From positions 1 to 64,000 of the forward strand of contig CM066291.1 in the NCBI GenBank assembly GCA_033816765.1: a stretch of 64,000 nt of DNA, written 5' to 3'. Of the stretch, positions 1 to 13,552 are shown in pieces. How positions within the stretch are numbered: the stretch's first letter is position 1; the number at the start of each line of letters is the position of its first letter. The notes under the pieces were generated by a model that saw only the letters and a program-made list of their open reading frames with translations, was not told the origin of the DNA and did no database searches. Source of the DNA: Nothopassalora personata (taxonomy: Eukaryota; Ascomycota; Dothideomycetes; Mycosphaerellales; Mycosphaerellaceae). The position numbers and the translations under genes were made by a program.

Positions 1-157
1 TAAACCCTAACCCTAACCCTAACCCTAACCCTAACCCTAACCCTAACCCTAACCCTAACCCTAACCCTAACCCTAACCCTAACCCTAACCCTAACCCTAA
101 CCCTAACCCTAACCCTAACCCTAACCCTAACCCTAACCCTAACCCTAACCCTAACCC
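1..157. repeat. Telomere, (CCCTAA)n
   Basis: About 26 uninterrupted copies of the hexamer; the first unit carries one extra A. The C-rich strand reads 5' to 3' into the window, as expected at a left chromosome end. This is the TTAGGG-type repeat of filamentous ascomycetes and many other eukaryotes. The array stops abruptly at 157 and runs straight into a pyrimidine tract with no degenerate telomeric transition. Confidence 0.98.
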
Positions 158-1010
158 TTTTTCTTCTCTCTTTTCTTCTCTTTCTCTTTCTCTCTTTCCT
201 TCTCTCTTCCCTTCTCTCTTCTCTTCTTCTACTTCCTCTCTCTTCCCTTCTCTCTCTCTTTCTCTCTTTCTCTCTCTCTTACTCTCTCTTTCTCTTTCTT
301 TCTTTCTACTTTCCCTCTCTTTCTTTTTACTTTCTTTCTTTCTACTTTCTCTTTCTTTCTCTCTCTTTCTTCCTACTCTCTTTCTTTCTACTCTCTTTTT
401 CCTCTCTTTCTTTTTACTTTTTCTCTCTTTCTCTCTTTCTTTCTCTTTTTTCCTTTTACTTTCTTTCTCTTTCTTTCTCTTTTTTCTTTTTACTTTCTTT
501 CTCTTTCTTTCTCTTCTTTTCTTTCTTTCTTTCTCTTTTTACTCTCTCTCTCTTTTTATTCTTTCTTTTTTTACTTTCTTTTTTTTATTCTCTCTGTCTT
601 TCTATTCTTTCTCTCTTTCTCTTTTTCTTTCTTTTTATTTTTTCTCTTTTTTCTCTTTCTCTTATTCTTTCTTTCTCTCTTTTACTCTTTTACTCTTTTT
701 TACTCTTCTTTTTTTTATATTCTTTCTTTTTCTTTCTTTTTCTTTCTCTCTCTTTTTACTTTTTCTTCTCTCTTTCTCTTTCTTTTTACTTTCTTTCTTC
801 TTTTACTTTCTTCTTCTCTCTTTTTACTTTTTTCTTTCTTTTACTTTCTTTTTCTCTCTTTTTACTCTCTTATTTCTTTTCCTCTCTTTCTTTCTCTCTC
901 TCTACCTTCTTTTTAATCTCTCTTTTTCTCTCTCTTTTACTCTTTCTCTCTTTTACTCTTTCTCTCTTTTACTCTTTCTCTTTTTACTCTTTCTCTCTCT
1001 TAAACTTTCT
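158..1010. repeat. Pyrimidine-rich telomere-adjacent tract
   Basis: Roughly 850 bases of almost pure T and C on the plus strand, built from irregular TTTC, TCTC and TTTAC words, with nearly no G. It has no fixed period, so it is a low-complexity polypyrimidine stretch rather than a clean microsatellite. No gene is visible. Confidence 0.9.
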
Positions 1011-1670
1011 ACTTTCTTATATCTTCTTTTTCATATTATTTTCTCTTATTTATTTTTATATTTACTTTTTTTCTTCTATTATCTTTCTTATTTCTATATT
1101 ACTTATAATCTATTTAATCTCTCTTTAACTATCTTCCTTCTATTTATATTAATTCTTACCTCTATTATTTACCCTTCTATTCTCTTCTATCTATACTACT
1201 TATTACTATTCTTTCTATTTTTACTTTTCTTCTTATTTTTCTTCTTCTTTTTACTTTTCTTTCTATTCTTATTTCTCTATTTATTTTTCTCTCTATTCTT
1301 ACTCTTCTTTCTATTTTCTCCCTATTTTTATTTATTCTTTTTTTATTTCTCTTTTTACTTATCTTTCTATTATTTTTCTTCTTTTTAAATATCTTTCTCT
1401 CTTTATTTATCTTTTACTCTTCTTATTATTTTTATTTTTTTTCTTTACTTTTTCTCTTATTCTTATAATCCTTCTTACCTTCTCTCTTACTTTTATTTCT
1501 CCCTCTACTTTTATTTTTATTCTAATTTCTTTCTTTACTTTTTTTTCTTATTTTTATAATACTTTTTACTTTTCTCCTTTCTTTTATTTCTCTCCTTACC
1601 TTTATTTTTATTTTACTTTCTATTCTTATTTATATTTTTATTTCTCTTTTTACTTTCCTACTTATCTTTA
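1011..1670. other. CT-rich to AT-rich transition
   Basis: The strand bias fades gradually as A rises while G stays scarce. There are no coding signs on either strand. Confidence 0.7.
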
Positions 1671-2524
1671 TTCCTACGTACCTCCTCGCTATACTACTTA
1701 ATAAACCGCTTCTCGACTACCTTCTTAATAAATATATAGTCTATTATTTAATTAATACTACTTACTACCTATTCCGTATATATATTCTATAGTTAACTCT
1801 ACCTAAGGGTTAATTTAGCGGAATTATTGAATAACTTTTATATACTAATTTATAGTAATATATCTAGCTTCTAAGCGGATCCGGTATATAACAGTAATAT
1901 TAATAAATTACTAACTAATACCCTCTATATACTCTCGACTAACCTATAGACGATAGTCTATATATCGTCTATAATAAAGCTACTATTATTAATATATAAC
2001 TTATCTTCTTACTATATTATATAACCCTCGGCTTTTATTATAAATCAAACTTTTATTCTATATATATATTAATAATATAAACGATTTATAGGGCTAATCT
2101 TACTACCGAACTTATATAATATTATAAACTGTCGTATTAATATATCGACGCCTCTAACTATAGACGGTACGTACCGTATCGCCTAATCTTTATTATCGCT
2201 AGCTTCGATAATACGCTATACGGCCTACTACTTAACGGACTATATACAATATATAACGACCGTACGTATACTTATAATTACCGCGGATAATACTTATATA
2301 TATTTAACGCTACTTTCTATCCGCTCTAGTCGTCTAGACTTAATACGGCTATTGTACTTACGACTCTACTATCAAACTCGTCGTCCTATAGCTTATAATT
2401 AAATATCGAGATTTAGAATACGGCGCTTATATTCTCCGTATCCTATTATCGATATACCCCGGCTTCGATATCCCTCCCTCCCTCCTATATATATACGGTA
2501 TATAATCGTCGTAAAGCTATTACT

Positions 2525-2890
2525 TATATATTAGTTAATCGATATTGCGGCGTATCCTCTTACTTAGCGGTACGCTAAATATACCGTAATATCTTTACCT
2601 ATACTTATATATACTTACGTAGTAACTATACTTTTAATTTCCTATAAAATAGTTTCTTATTATTAGGTAATCTATAGTCTCGGCGGTTTACTACCTCTAA
2701 CATAGCGCGCCCGATATATTCTATAGTACTCGTCGTAAACGTATACCGGATTATCTACTTTACCGCTCTATATACCCTTACTAATACGGCCTCCGATCTT
2801 TCCGGGTATATATTATTTTATAACTCGTATATACCCTCGTTAAACTCTACTTCTCTCTTTATTAGCTATATCGACTTTATTAAATACTTA
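2525..2890 (-). pseudogene. Unidentified RIP-decayed coding frame
   Basis: Read on the minus strand, one frame stays open apart from TAG/TAA codons that fit mutated Gln or Trp. It gives a protein-like composition, with segments such as VEFNEGIYEL and VLVRVYRAVKQ. No motif is recognised. A telomere-linked helicase would fit the position, but no helicase motif is visible, so none is assigned. It could be any old transposon or subtelomeric gene. Confidence 0.3.
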
Positions 2891-3043
2891 ACCGGAAACC
2901 CGGCTAAGTAGTAATACTAACCGATAATATCTAACTATAGGTTCGCTACCCCTTATAATATACTACCGTAAATCTAACGCTTATTATACTACGCCGCTCT
3001 CGCTACCTTAACGCTACTTTTTATACTCTACGCTCGAGTAATA

Positions 3044-3332
3044 GGTACGGGGACAATCGGTCTCGAGGCCGGTCTTATAGCTACTCTCTCTAGGGTTTTA
3101 CTTCTTACTACGAGGTTTCTTAGTAGCAACTACTATTTCGACTTAAGTACGGAGATAATCGGTTTCTAGGCTAGTCTTAAAGCTACTCTCTCTAGGTTTT
3201 TACTTCTTACTACGAGGTTTCTTAGTAGTAACTACTATTTCGACTTAAGTACGGAGATAATTGGTTTCTAGGCTAGTCTTAAAGCTACTCTCTCTAGGTT
3301 TTTACTTCTTATTACGAGGTTTCTTAGTAGAA
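3044..3332. repeat. Tandem repeat, 102-bp period, about 2.8 copies
   Basis: The phrase AGCTACTCTCTCTAGG begins at 3079, 3181 and 3283, a period of exactly 102 bases. The first copy (from about 3044) is the most diverged; the second and third differ mainly by C/T changes of RIP type. 102 is a multiple of three, but no open frame supports a coding repeat. Confidence 0.9.
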
Positions 3333-4250
3333 GCTACTAGATCTAAGGGGACAATAGGGAACACTAATGTAAATATACGTCCGAAAGGGACCTATTAGGC
3401 GGAACTAGGGCTAAAGGCGGCGGAGGGGGGAAGGGTATAATATAAGGGGCGAGCCCTTATCTCTTACTACGGGCGGCGCCTATACGCGTATAGACTACGT
3501 CCGACTTATCTATTCTTCCGTATTGAACTTATTATATACCTTATAGAACTTTAGTATATACATCGTTTACCCGTAATAATAGTATATATATATAGATAAG
3601 AGAAGGGGAAAAGAAAGGGGAAGGGCGCGCTTCCTATACCCTCGACTTACGTCGGCCTAGCTAAATCCTAACCCTAAAGTCCCCTACGATATAAGAATTA
3701 TATATAATATAACTTAGAAAGGTCTAAGTATAGAAGTAGGTACGAGAAACATTTATAGACTTAGACCTATCTAAGTTAAGTACCTAACCTATAACCTATT
3801 AAACTAAAGTCTAACCCTAACCTAACCTACTAAGGTAACGGCTAGCCTAAGGGCTTCGCGCTACCGTTCGAGCTCGACCGTAGGGGACTACTCGGCTAGG
3901 GCGTATCGTTACTAAACTAAGTAGTATAGCGATCGAGTAGAACTCGCGCCTATACCTAGACGTCGGGAGGGCTAGCTATTAAGTCGTCGACCTAAGCCGT
4001 CTATAAATTAGCACGCCTAGTCTTCTTTACGTAGCCGGTAGTACTACGAGGTATGCCGAGGGCTTCCCTAGACGCTAGGAGGAGCTCCTTATTCTTAAAG
4101 CGGTCGGTATAGGTCTATAGTATTCCTCGAGATAGCGGCGGGCCGGACTACGGCTACTACGGAGCTACTAGGTGCTATAGAGTCGCTAGCTACTATTAAT
4201 GTCTACTAACTACCCTATATAGGCCTATCTAAGTTGTAGTAGTGTAGAGC

Positions 4251-4600
4251 GGTGCTTATGTAAGTAGAGGTATTTACCGGTCCCGGGACCGTAAAATTAG
4301 GTTACGTAACGAGTAGCGTAGTAGCCGGATAAAATAAGAGGATTAGCGGACCTAAACCCCTATGCCCTCTACTCGAGAGGTATAAATTAAATTGTTGCCT
4401 TAATACTACGCTTATAATACTTAACTGCGTAGTATATATCTTAATAGCTATACTAGTCCCGCTAGCTTACCTAAATGTCTAATTAAACCTAAATAAAATA
4501 GGGGTAAGTTAGACCTAAGGAACCCTCCCTCTAAACCTAAGGTTAACAGAACCAAACCTAAGGTTAATATAACTAATTACTCGTTAATATATCCTCCCCT
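4251..4600 (-). repeat. Dispersed repeat E, inverted copy of 23450-23830
   Basis: The reverse complement aligns along its length with 23450-23830. Shared landmarks in order are a palindrome around GGTCCCGGGACC, GTTACGTAAC, an AGAGGATTAG/CTAATCCTCT block, a CTCGAGTAGAG block, ACGTAGT/ACTACGC, TTACCTAAATGTCT and GACCTAAGG. Differences are mostly C/T or G/A. The element class is not recognised. Confidence 0.75.
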
Positions 4601-6504
4601 ATTACAAACCTATCCTTAGGTTCTAAAGTAGTAAGCCCGGGCATTATAGGTAGCTTAATTAGTCGCTATAAGCTAAGGTAGTCTTATAGTAGCATAGTAG
4701 CTTACCCTACTATTTAGCTTAACATATAAGATATTAGGCAGTCCTAGGGCCTACTAGCGATAGTTTATAAAGATCGAAAGGATCCTTCTAATAGAGACCG
4801 TAATAATAACATTAATAACCGCGACTCGTATCCGTCGTACTATACTAACGTATACTACGAAACTAGCGAGGGAATAGATAGCTATGTTAGTACTAATCGA
4901 GCGGGCTAGATAGTCGAATAACGTAAACGCTACTTATGAGATAAGTGAGCGTTAGTACTATTAACCTAATAAATCTAAGGACGAATCTACCGCGTAGCTA
5001 GAAGGTAAGTTAAGGGAAGATAAGTAACTATAAGAAATAAGTAAGATCTAAGGACTAGAAGCACCTATATCCGAAGCATTAGAACTAGAATTAGAACTAG
5101 AATTAGGACTAGAATCCTATAGGCTATAGCTATAGCCGGAAATTAACTAGAAACTAGGAGCCTATAGACCTACACTAACTACTTAGTTCTACTTAGTCTT
5201 ACACAACTCCTTTGTCTAGACCTACTCGTTATCGTAGCTAACACTAGTCTTACTAGACGCGTCCCTAAGTAGCTAGTTAGTAAAGTTCCTATAGTAGTTA
5301 CGGAAGAAGCTCTTATTACGCCCTTCGCTTATAAAGCACATCTACTCGAGAGTAGTAACTAAGCTAAGCTACTTATCTATTATTTTTATAGCTCGGACGC
5401 GCTAATTATACATCTTCTTATAGAAGAGCTCCGAGTCTAGGCGGACCGTAGCATTAAGCTACCTTCTAGCATTAAGGATGACTTCGTTATCGTTCTAAGA
5501 CTTTAAACCCGCTAGGGCATCGGATAGAGGGCTAATGCTACTAAGGTATACGGCCGTAGAAAAAGGATAGCCGGGTACTAGGCGTCGATACTTAAATCCT
5601 ATAGCGCTCTTACTTAGCGTCTTAAAGTTACGATAGAGGTCTATTACCTAGTACATGCTCTAGCTTCTCTAGAGTTTAAGATAGTTATCGTCGCGGATCT
5701 CGATAAAGTAAGGGTTAATCTAACGTAGTATCCTCTTATATACGGCCTACCTTATTAGAACGCCTACAGTAGTTACCCGCATTTGCCTAGCGCTTAGGTC
5801 CTCTCTAAACTAGCTAATGCTATTCTTACTTAGGTAATTCTAGACTCTAACCGAGAAGAAACGCTTAAATCGGCCGTCTTCTATACAGTCGTTAATCTAG
5901 CACTACTAGATAAACTCTCTAGCATTCCCTTTCTTATAAAAACCGTGTAAAAACTCCGGCCTACTAGTACCCTCTAAGTTAAGAGAGTATAGCACGTTAA
6001 GCCGGTTACTAGTCTAGTAGTTTTCAATTTCGAGGTTTAAGTCGACCCTAGTATACTATACTATAGTGTTCGCGTTACCCCCCTAATAAGCCCTTATAAA
6101 GCTAAAAATCGTAGGCCTAGGGAAGGAGATAAACCGAGTGTAGTGTTAAGGGTATAGCGCTACTTATAAGAGCTATAGCCCGGGGTCTTATTGCATAATC
6201 TATTAGCTTAGAGAATACTACATGTTCTAGTAGACGCCGCCGTTACTAACCTTATTCAATTCTCGTAGGTACTATCGGTATACGTCGAATTCTCGACTTA
6301 TTGTTTCTCTAACTAATTTAACCCGCGGTACTAGTTTAGCGTTATTATACTAGTATAGTATGTTACTATTAATGTAGGTACCGGTACTATTAAGATCGGC
6401 TTAGTTAGCTTTATTAATGCCGAATTTATCGAGGATCTAGTTATAGTTAGTATACGTAACGATGCTACTCGTAGTACCGACTTTACCTCGAACACGGAGG
6501 CAGC

Positions 6505-6891
6505 TGTTATTGTCTCGTTCCAGGGCTAGTCTCAAAAGAGAGATAAGTCAAGTCACGTGGCGGTATTATTCTTTAGAGAGGCTGAAGCAAGCTGAGCGAA
6601 GATAAATGATAGGAATAAGAGTTGTATTCCAATCAGTGAGATAGTAACATGAGTTGAACGCATCAGAACCATAAGGGTTTCTAGCGTTCCTAAATACAAA
6701 GGAGATTCGCGGCGTAGAGCCTATGGCTCAGTATGATCACCTTAATTAGTCCCACTAAGCATACTGATCACACTAATCAGTCCGTGAAGTGATCAGTGTT
6801 ACGTGCGTCTGAATGATGAGTATCACGTGTTTCCAAGTGATCAGTGTTTCGTGTGTCTAGTCGGGGCTGCCGTTTAGACCGAACCGTAACA
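6505..6891 (-). repeat. 3' LTR of gypsy A1
   Basis: 387 bp, the same length as the partner at 10319-10705, bounded by TG...CA-type ends. It is slightly more RIP-mutated than its partner on one strand, for example CTTAATTAG where the other has CTTGATCAG. Confidence 0.95.
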
Positions 6892-6982
6892 CCATCCCCC
6901 TTCTAGCCTAGCTCAGTCCCTTAAGCTTACTTATAACGAACGGTATCCTCCATGTATTCGCGTATGGCTTCTTCCCTTTGCG

Positions 6983-7540
6983 ATGCCTATGCACTAACGC
7001 CCTTCCAGCACCATCCGTCGCCGCCGTCTCTACGAGTTCGTTAAATCCGCGGGAGAAGTCATGGTTAAGAAATGCTTAACGTGTGAAAAGCATAGTCGCG
7101 TGTGCAAGGTGCACATTCGTTCCGGGAAGTGTAGTGAGTGTCTTCGTCGCGGCTAAAGGTGCGATGTAAGAGTAACTTAGTCGGAGTTTAAGAGGTTAGT
7201 AGAGGAGAAGGCTCGTCTTCGTTAGAAAATCCAGGAGTCTCGGTCCGCTTAGGAGGAGGCGATGCGGGTTCATGAGAAGGCTCTCGAGGATCTAAAGATT
7301 GCTCGCGCGCGCGAGGAGCGCTTGCGTTAGTAGATGGATCTAGTGGATCGTCGTGCCAAGGAGGCAATTTCCGTTGAGGAAAGGGAGATCGAGGAGCAGG
7401 AGATAGAAGAGGCTTCTTTGCTTCCTTCGGATATCCCTTATAAGGGTCTAGCTCTCAACTTGTCACTAGGCACATGGGGTGCTATTAAGGGTCTCGGTAA
7501 CGAGTTTTAGGAGGTACCCGAACTACTCCCTGCTAGTTGA
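6983..7540 (+). pseudogene. Antisense Zn2Cys6-type gene of gypsy A1
   Basis: One frame of 185 codons plus TGA, opposite to the retroelement and lying between the end of pol and the 3' LTR. All six cysteines of a fungal binuclear zinc cluster are present at residues 31, 34, 41, 50, 53 and 60 (C-x2-C-x6-C-x8-C-x2-C-x6-C; KCLTCEKHSRVC then KCSECLRRG). A basic, heptad-like charged helix with pieces such as LEDLKIARAREERLR follows, then an acidic segment. The frame is broken only by TAG/TAA codons of the kind RIP makes from CAG, CAA or TGG (first at codon 5). The start is chosen because the ATG context is shared with the copy at 17634-18191, which has the same length. A DNA-binding regulator is inferred; Zn2Cys6 proteins usually bind CGG-type sites. 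The ATG is 91 bp from the LTR, so an antisense LTR promoter is possible. Confidence 0.8.
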
Positions 7541-7544
7541 CTTG

Positions 7545-10300
<2,756 letters not shown>

Positions 10301-10318
10301 TCCTAAGGGCGTTTAAAG

Positions 10319-10705
10319 TGTTATTGTCTCGTTCTAGGGCTAGTCTTAAAAGAGAGATAAGTCAAGTCACGTGGCGGTATTATTCTTTAGAGAGGCTGAA
10401 GCAAGCTGAGCGAAGATAAATGATAGGAATAAGAGTTGTATTCCAATCAGTGAGATAGTAACATGAGTTGAACGCATTAGAACCATAAGGGTTTCTAGCG
10501 TTCCTAAATACAAAGGAGATTCGCGGCGTAGAGCCTATGGCTTAGTATGATCACCTTGATCAGTCCCACTGAGCATACTGATTACACTAATCAGTCCGTG
10601 AAGTGATCAGTGTCACGTGCGTCTGGATGATCAGTATCACGTGTTTCCAAGTGATCAGTGTTTCGTGTGTCTAGTCGGGGCTGCCGTTTGGACCGAACCG
10701 TAACA
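10319..10705 (-). repeat. 5' LTR of gypsy A1
   Basis: 387 bp. Just inside it, plus-strand GGCGTTTAA (10308-10316) is the putative primer-binding site. It nearly matches GCGTTCAA inside the LTR, one C/T difference, which could be RIP. Confidence 0.95.
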
Positions 10706-11334
10706 GCAGCTAAGCGGGTTAATAGTCTTCTAACTACGCTTATTAGGGCGAAACTACGACCTATTCTTTACCTTAATAGCTAAAAAACTCTTACCTTTAA
10801 AGAGCTAGTCTTAGACCTTAAGCGCGCGCTTATATAGAGTATTAGCGGTAATACCGGGATTCGTAACGAAGTAGAGGGCCTTATAGTAGAAATCTCGAAC
10901 ATACTAATCGTACATTATAGCGCTAACCTTACTATCCCTCTTAAGAACGTCCGAGATAGTATATTCGAGCATCTTAAGGCCCGCTATCCGGTACTTAGGT
11001 AGCTAGTTAATACTATCTACATTAATCGAGTTTCTAAACTTAATACTATAGTACCGCTTATTATAGGTGCAGTTAGCGCGCTTAATCCGGAGGGCCTCGT
11101 CTTCTTATTGGATCTAATCCTTAAAGACTAATACATCCCTAATTATAGCCGAAGGTAATATAGTAAGTATCGGATTACTATTCTTAGTTAAGGCCGGAGT
11201 AGATCGTAGGGTACTAACCGGTATACCTAGCGGACTGCCCTCGCGTATAGGTGCGCTATCTAGCGTTCGGTTAGGCGAGGATCGAGTAGGCGTAGTTATA
11301 CCCTTACCTATACTCTCGCCTATACGGAGCTACT
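10706..11334 (+). pseudogene. Unidentified RIP-decayed frame split by A1 and a solo LTR
   Basis: Removing A1 and one GCAGC copy joins 6400-6504 to 10711 in the same frame (TSNTEAAKRVNS across the joint). The frame continues to about 11130 with only TAG/TAA interruptions, including LVLDLKRAL and TIVPLIIGAVSALNPEG. The last segment vaguely resembles the region after RT in non-LTR retrotransposons, but no RT was found upstream, so the identity is open. Confidence 0.4.
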
Positions 11335-11650
11335 TGTTAGGAACCGCTGTTCGTTATCCCAACTGGGCTTGGATCTTTGCAGTGATGTCTCTGACTCGTT
11401 GAGAAGGTAGTGGTCCCAAACAGTATATGGTGTATACTTGAAATGAGTTGAGCACGAAGCTCCTATCTACTTGCAAAAGAGCGTCGTCTATATAGTGCCA
11501 TGTCTTGGCGCGGTCTGTCCTGCTCTCTCGGTAGAGCACTAAGAGCGCTCTGCTATGAGTCACACAAGAGCGCCCGCTCATTGGCAGCGCGTGTCCCTAT
11601 TCCCAACGAATGAAGTTCTTCCACGTGCACGATCGTACCGGACCGTAACA
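11335..11650. mobile_element. Solo LTR, not RIP-mutated
   Basis: 316 bp beginning TGTTAGG and ending CCGTAACA, flanked by a perfect duplication CTACT (11330-11334 and 11651-11655). CA and TG dinucleotides are normal inside it, in contrast to the DNA on both sides. No internal element sequence remains, so it is a solo LTR left by LTR-LTR recombination. The orientation cannot be set without a full-length relative. Confidence 0.9.
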
Positions 11651-11699
11651 CTACTTAAGTCGACTCGACTTACGACCGCCTCTCGATAGGACTATAGGC

Positions 11700-12500
11700 T
11701 AGGTAGAGGCTAGTAGAGTTAGCGTAGTACTCTTTATACGTCCTTTACCTTTACTACCCGGTAGCTAACGTAGCTAAGGCTATTATTAGCTAGATAGTCT
11801 AGGTTAAGCTATACTATCCTCCGGGGACGCGGACTTCTTAGTAATAGTACCCTCTATAAAGTATAGAAGGCTATCCTTATAGACGGCTAGGCGGTATCTT
11901 CTAATAATCTCCCTACTCTTAGCCGACTACGGATTAATACTACGTGCTTTAGCCTCCCTATCGTACCGGGTAAGCTTACTAGGCTCTAGAATTCGCTTAC
12001 GATCTATGCCCTTACGGCCGATCCTTATACGCTAGATTAGTGCCCTCTAAATTCTACTAATAGCCCTACTATAATCTAGGTACTTATTAATAAAGGCCGT
12101 AAACTAGCGGCGCCCGCTATTAGTACTACAAAGCTCGGAGATAACGCGTCAATTAAGAATCTTATTATCTATCTACTATAGCTAGTAGCGGGTAAGCGTA
12201 GCTCGAAGAGTCTTCTCTCGGTTACGAATCTCTAAACCGGTCTTACGAATCTTACCGACGATAGGAAATAAGACATCGAGCTTCTTATTACTAAGGAATT
12301 TATCCTAGTAGCTCTTGCCTATACCGCTCTTAACTTCCTTAAAAAACAGGTTAACCTAGACGGAGCAGTCTTTAAACACCTTCTCGAAGCCCTTATAGAA
12401 GTCCTTTAATACCTCGACCCGCTTCTAAGGACTAAGCTCTCGGAACATAATATTAGCGGCGGACTTCGGCGTGTTCGTATTAGTAAGGACATGCTTAACG
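11700..12500 (-). pseudogene. Unidentified RIP-decayed coding frame
   Basis: The minus strand holds a long frame interrupted only by TAG/TAA, with segments such as GKIRKTGLEIRNREKTLRA, LTRYDREAKARS and REIIRRYRLAVYKDSLLYF. It is rich in Lys, Arg and Glu. No family motif was recognised. It lies in the DNA that received the solo LTR and gypsy A1 and may be part of an older transposon. Confidence 0.35.
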
Positions 12501-12736
12501 TTATCCGGTAGGCGAAGAGACTTAAACAAGGTCTAAGGTAGGCGGGTAAGACTAGTAATAGTACTAGTAAGCGCTATGCTCGAGCTAGCCGGACGTAATA
12601 AAGGACTAGCTAAAGCTATAATAACTAGGATTCGCTAGCAGTAAGATCGTAAGAGCTAGCTATCTCGTAGTACTACTCTAGAGTAATAGTAAGCTTTAAA
12701 AGCTTAGTGTTAGGGTAGGGGCTTTAAAGAAGGTTA

Positions 12737-13465
12737 ATTGATTGATTATTCCATTAACGTGCTATTTGAGTCAAAGACTATGCAACACGGGTCTCGAGAA
12801 CGAGACCAAAATTTAAGAGAAGGAGAAAAGCCCCGTCGTACCCCGGACGTAAAAACTCCTTAAAAGATGCGAGCAACGCTCGCTATTCGAACCGTAAATC
12901 GAATATATTGCGGCGTAGTACGCGCGTACCCGGTAGTCGTGTCTTGTCGAGAATTGCGGTTTGTCGCCTTGCCCCGGGCGAGACAAGTTTTGCGCCCGTG
13001 TCTCGTTCTTGTTTTTAAAAAGCCAAGCCGGCCGTACCCGTACGCACCGAGCAAAATCCCAAGAAACACCCGTTGCCTCTGTTTCAATCCAGTCGCGTTC
13101 TCCGGTCTCGAGTGTAGCTCCTCGGTCGCAGTGGCCTCGCTGTCGTCCCCCCCTCGGCCTCTCTTGGTTCCAGCCGTGCAGTATACGTGGTTTGCGCCCC
13201 TAAACGCCTCTCTTGGTTCCAGCCGGCAGTTTACGTGGTTTGCCGGGACGACAGGTAGACAGCGCCTTCGTTGTTCGAGCGACGTGTACGCTATGTACGT
13301 CGCTTTCCCTTCTCGCAGTTCCGGAGTTCTTGTTTGTAGATTTTGAGCGTATCTCGTTCGTTCGGTTCGTCCGACCTGTCTTTTCTTGTTTCGAGTCGAG
13401 TAGGCTTGTATTTTTCGAGAGAGAGAGTCTTAGTTTCTCTTCGTCGTAACGAAGATACTTACGTC
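12737..13465. other. Unmutated GC-rich block, probable LTR or leader
   Basis: About 730 bases with normal CA/TG content between RIP-decayed neighbours. It starts TTGATTGATTATTCC and its first 45 bases match the decayed sequence at 63936-64000, so it is one copy of a dispersed repeat. Inside are a 49-bp tandem duplication (CCTCTCTTGGTTCCAGCC at 13158 and 13207) and a GTCTCGAGAACGAGAC hairpin near 12791. Overlapping short open frames on both strands show no protein-like pattern. Clear ends and a target duplication were not found. Confidence 0.5.
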
Positions 13466-13552
13466 GTCCGCCGCGTGAAGGCGCTCTCTATAGGACGACA
13501 AATAGCTACGATAACTAGTAGGAACCCTAGGAGCTTAGTACGGACAAAACAA

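Larger units (their letters stand above)
1671..6504. other. RIP-decayed subtelomeric DNA, mostly unidentified
   Basis: AT-rich DNA with abundant TAG, CTA, TAT and CG words and very few CA or TG dinucleotides, which is the signature of RIP. Long frames are interrupted only by TAG or TAA, so it holds old coding sequence that cannot be named by eye. Recognisable parts (a tandem repeat, an inverted dispersed repeat, a minus-strand frame) are listed separately. Gypsy A1 is inserted at its right edge. Confidence 0.7.

Noticed and set aside
1671..3000. Telomere-linked RecQ-type helicase gene
   Set aside because: Position would fit, but no helicase motif could be read in the decayed frames.
3044..3332. 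CRISPR-like array
   Set aside because: Contiguous 102-bp units without unique spacers, in a eukaryotic telomere region.
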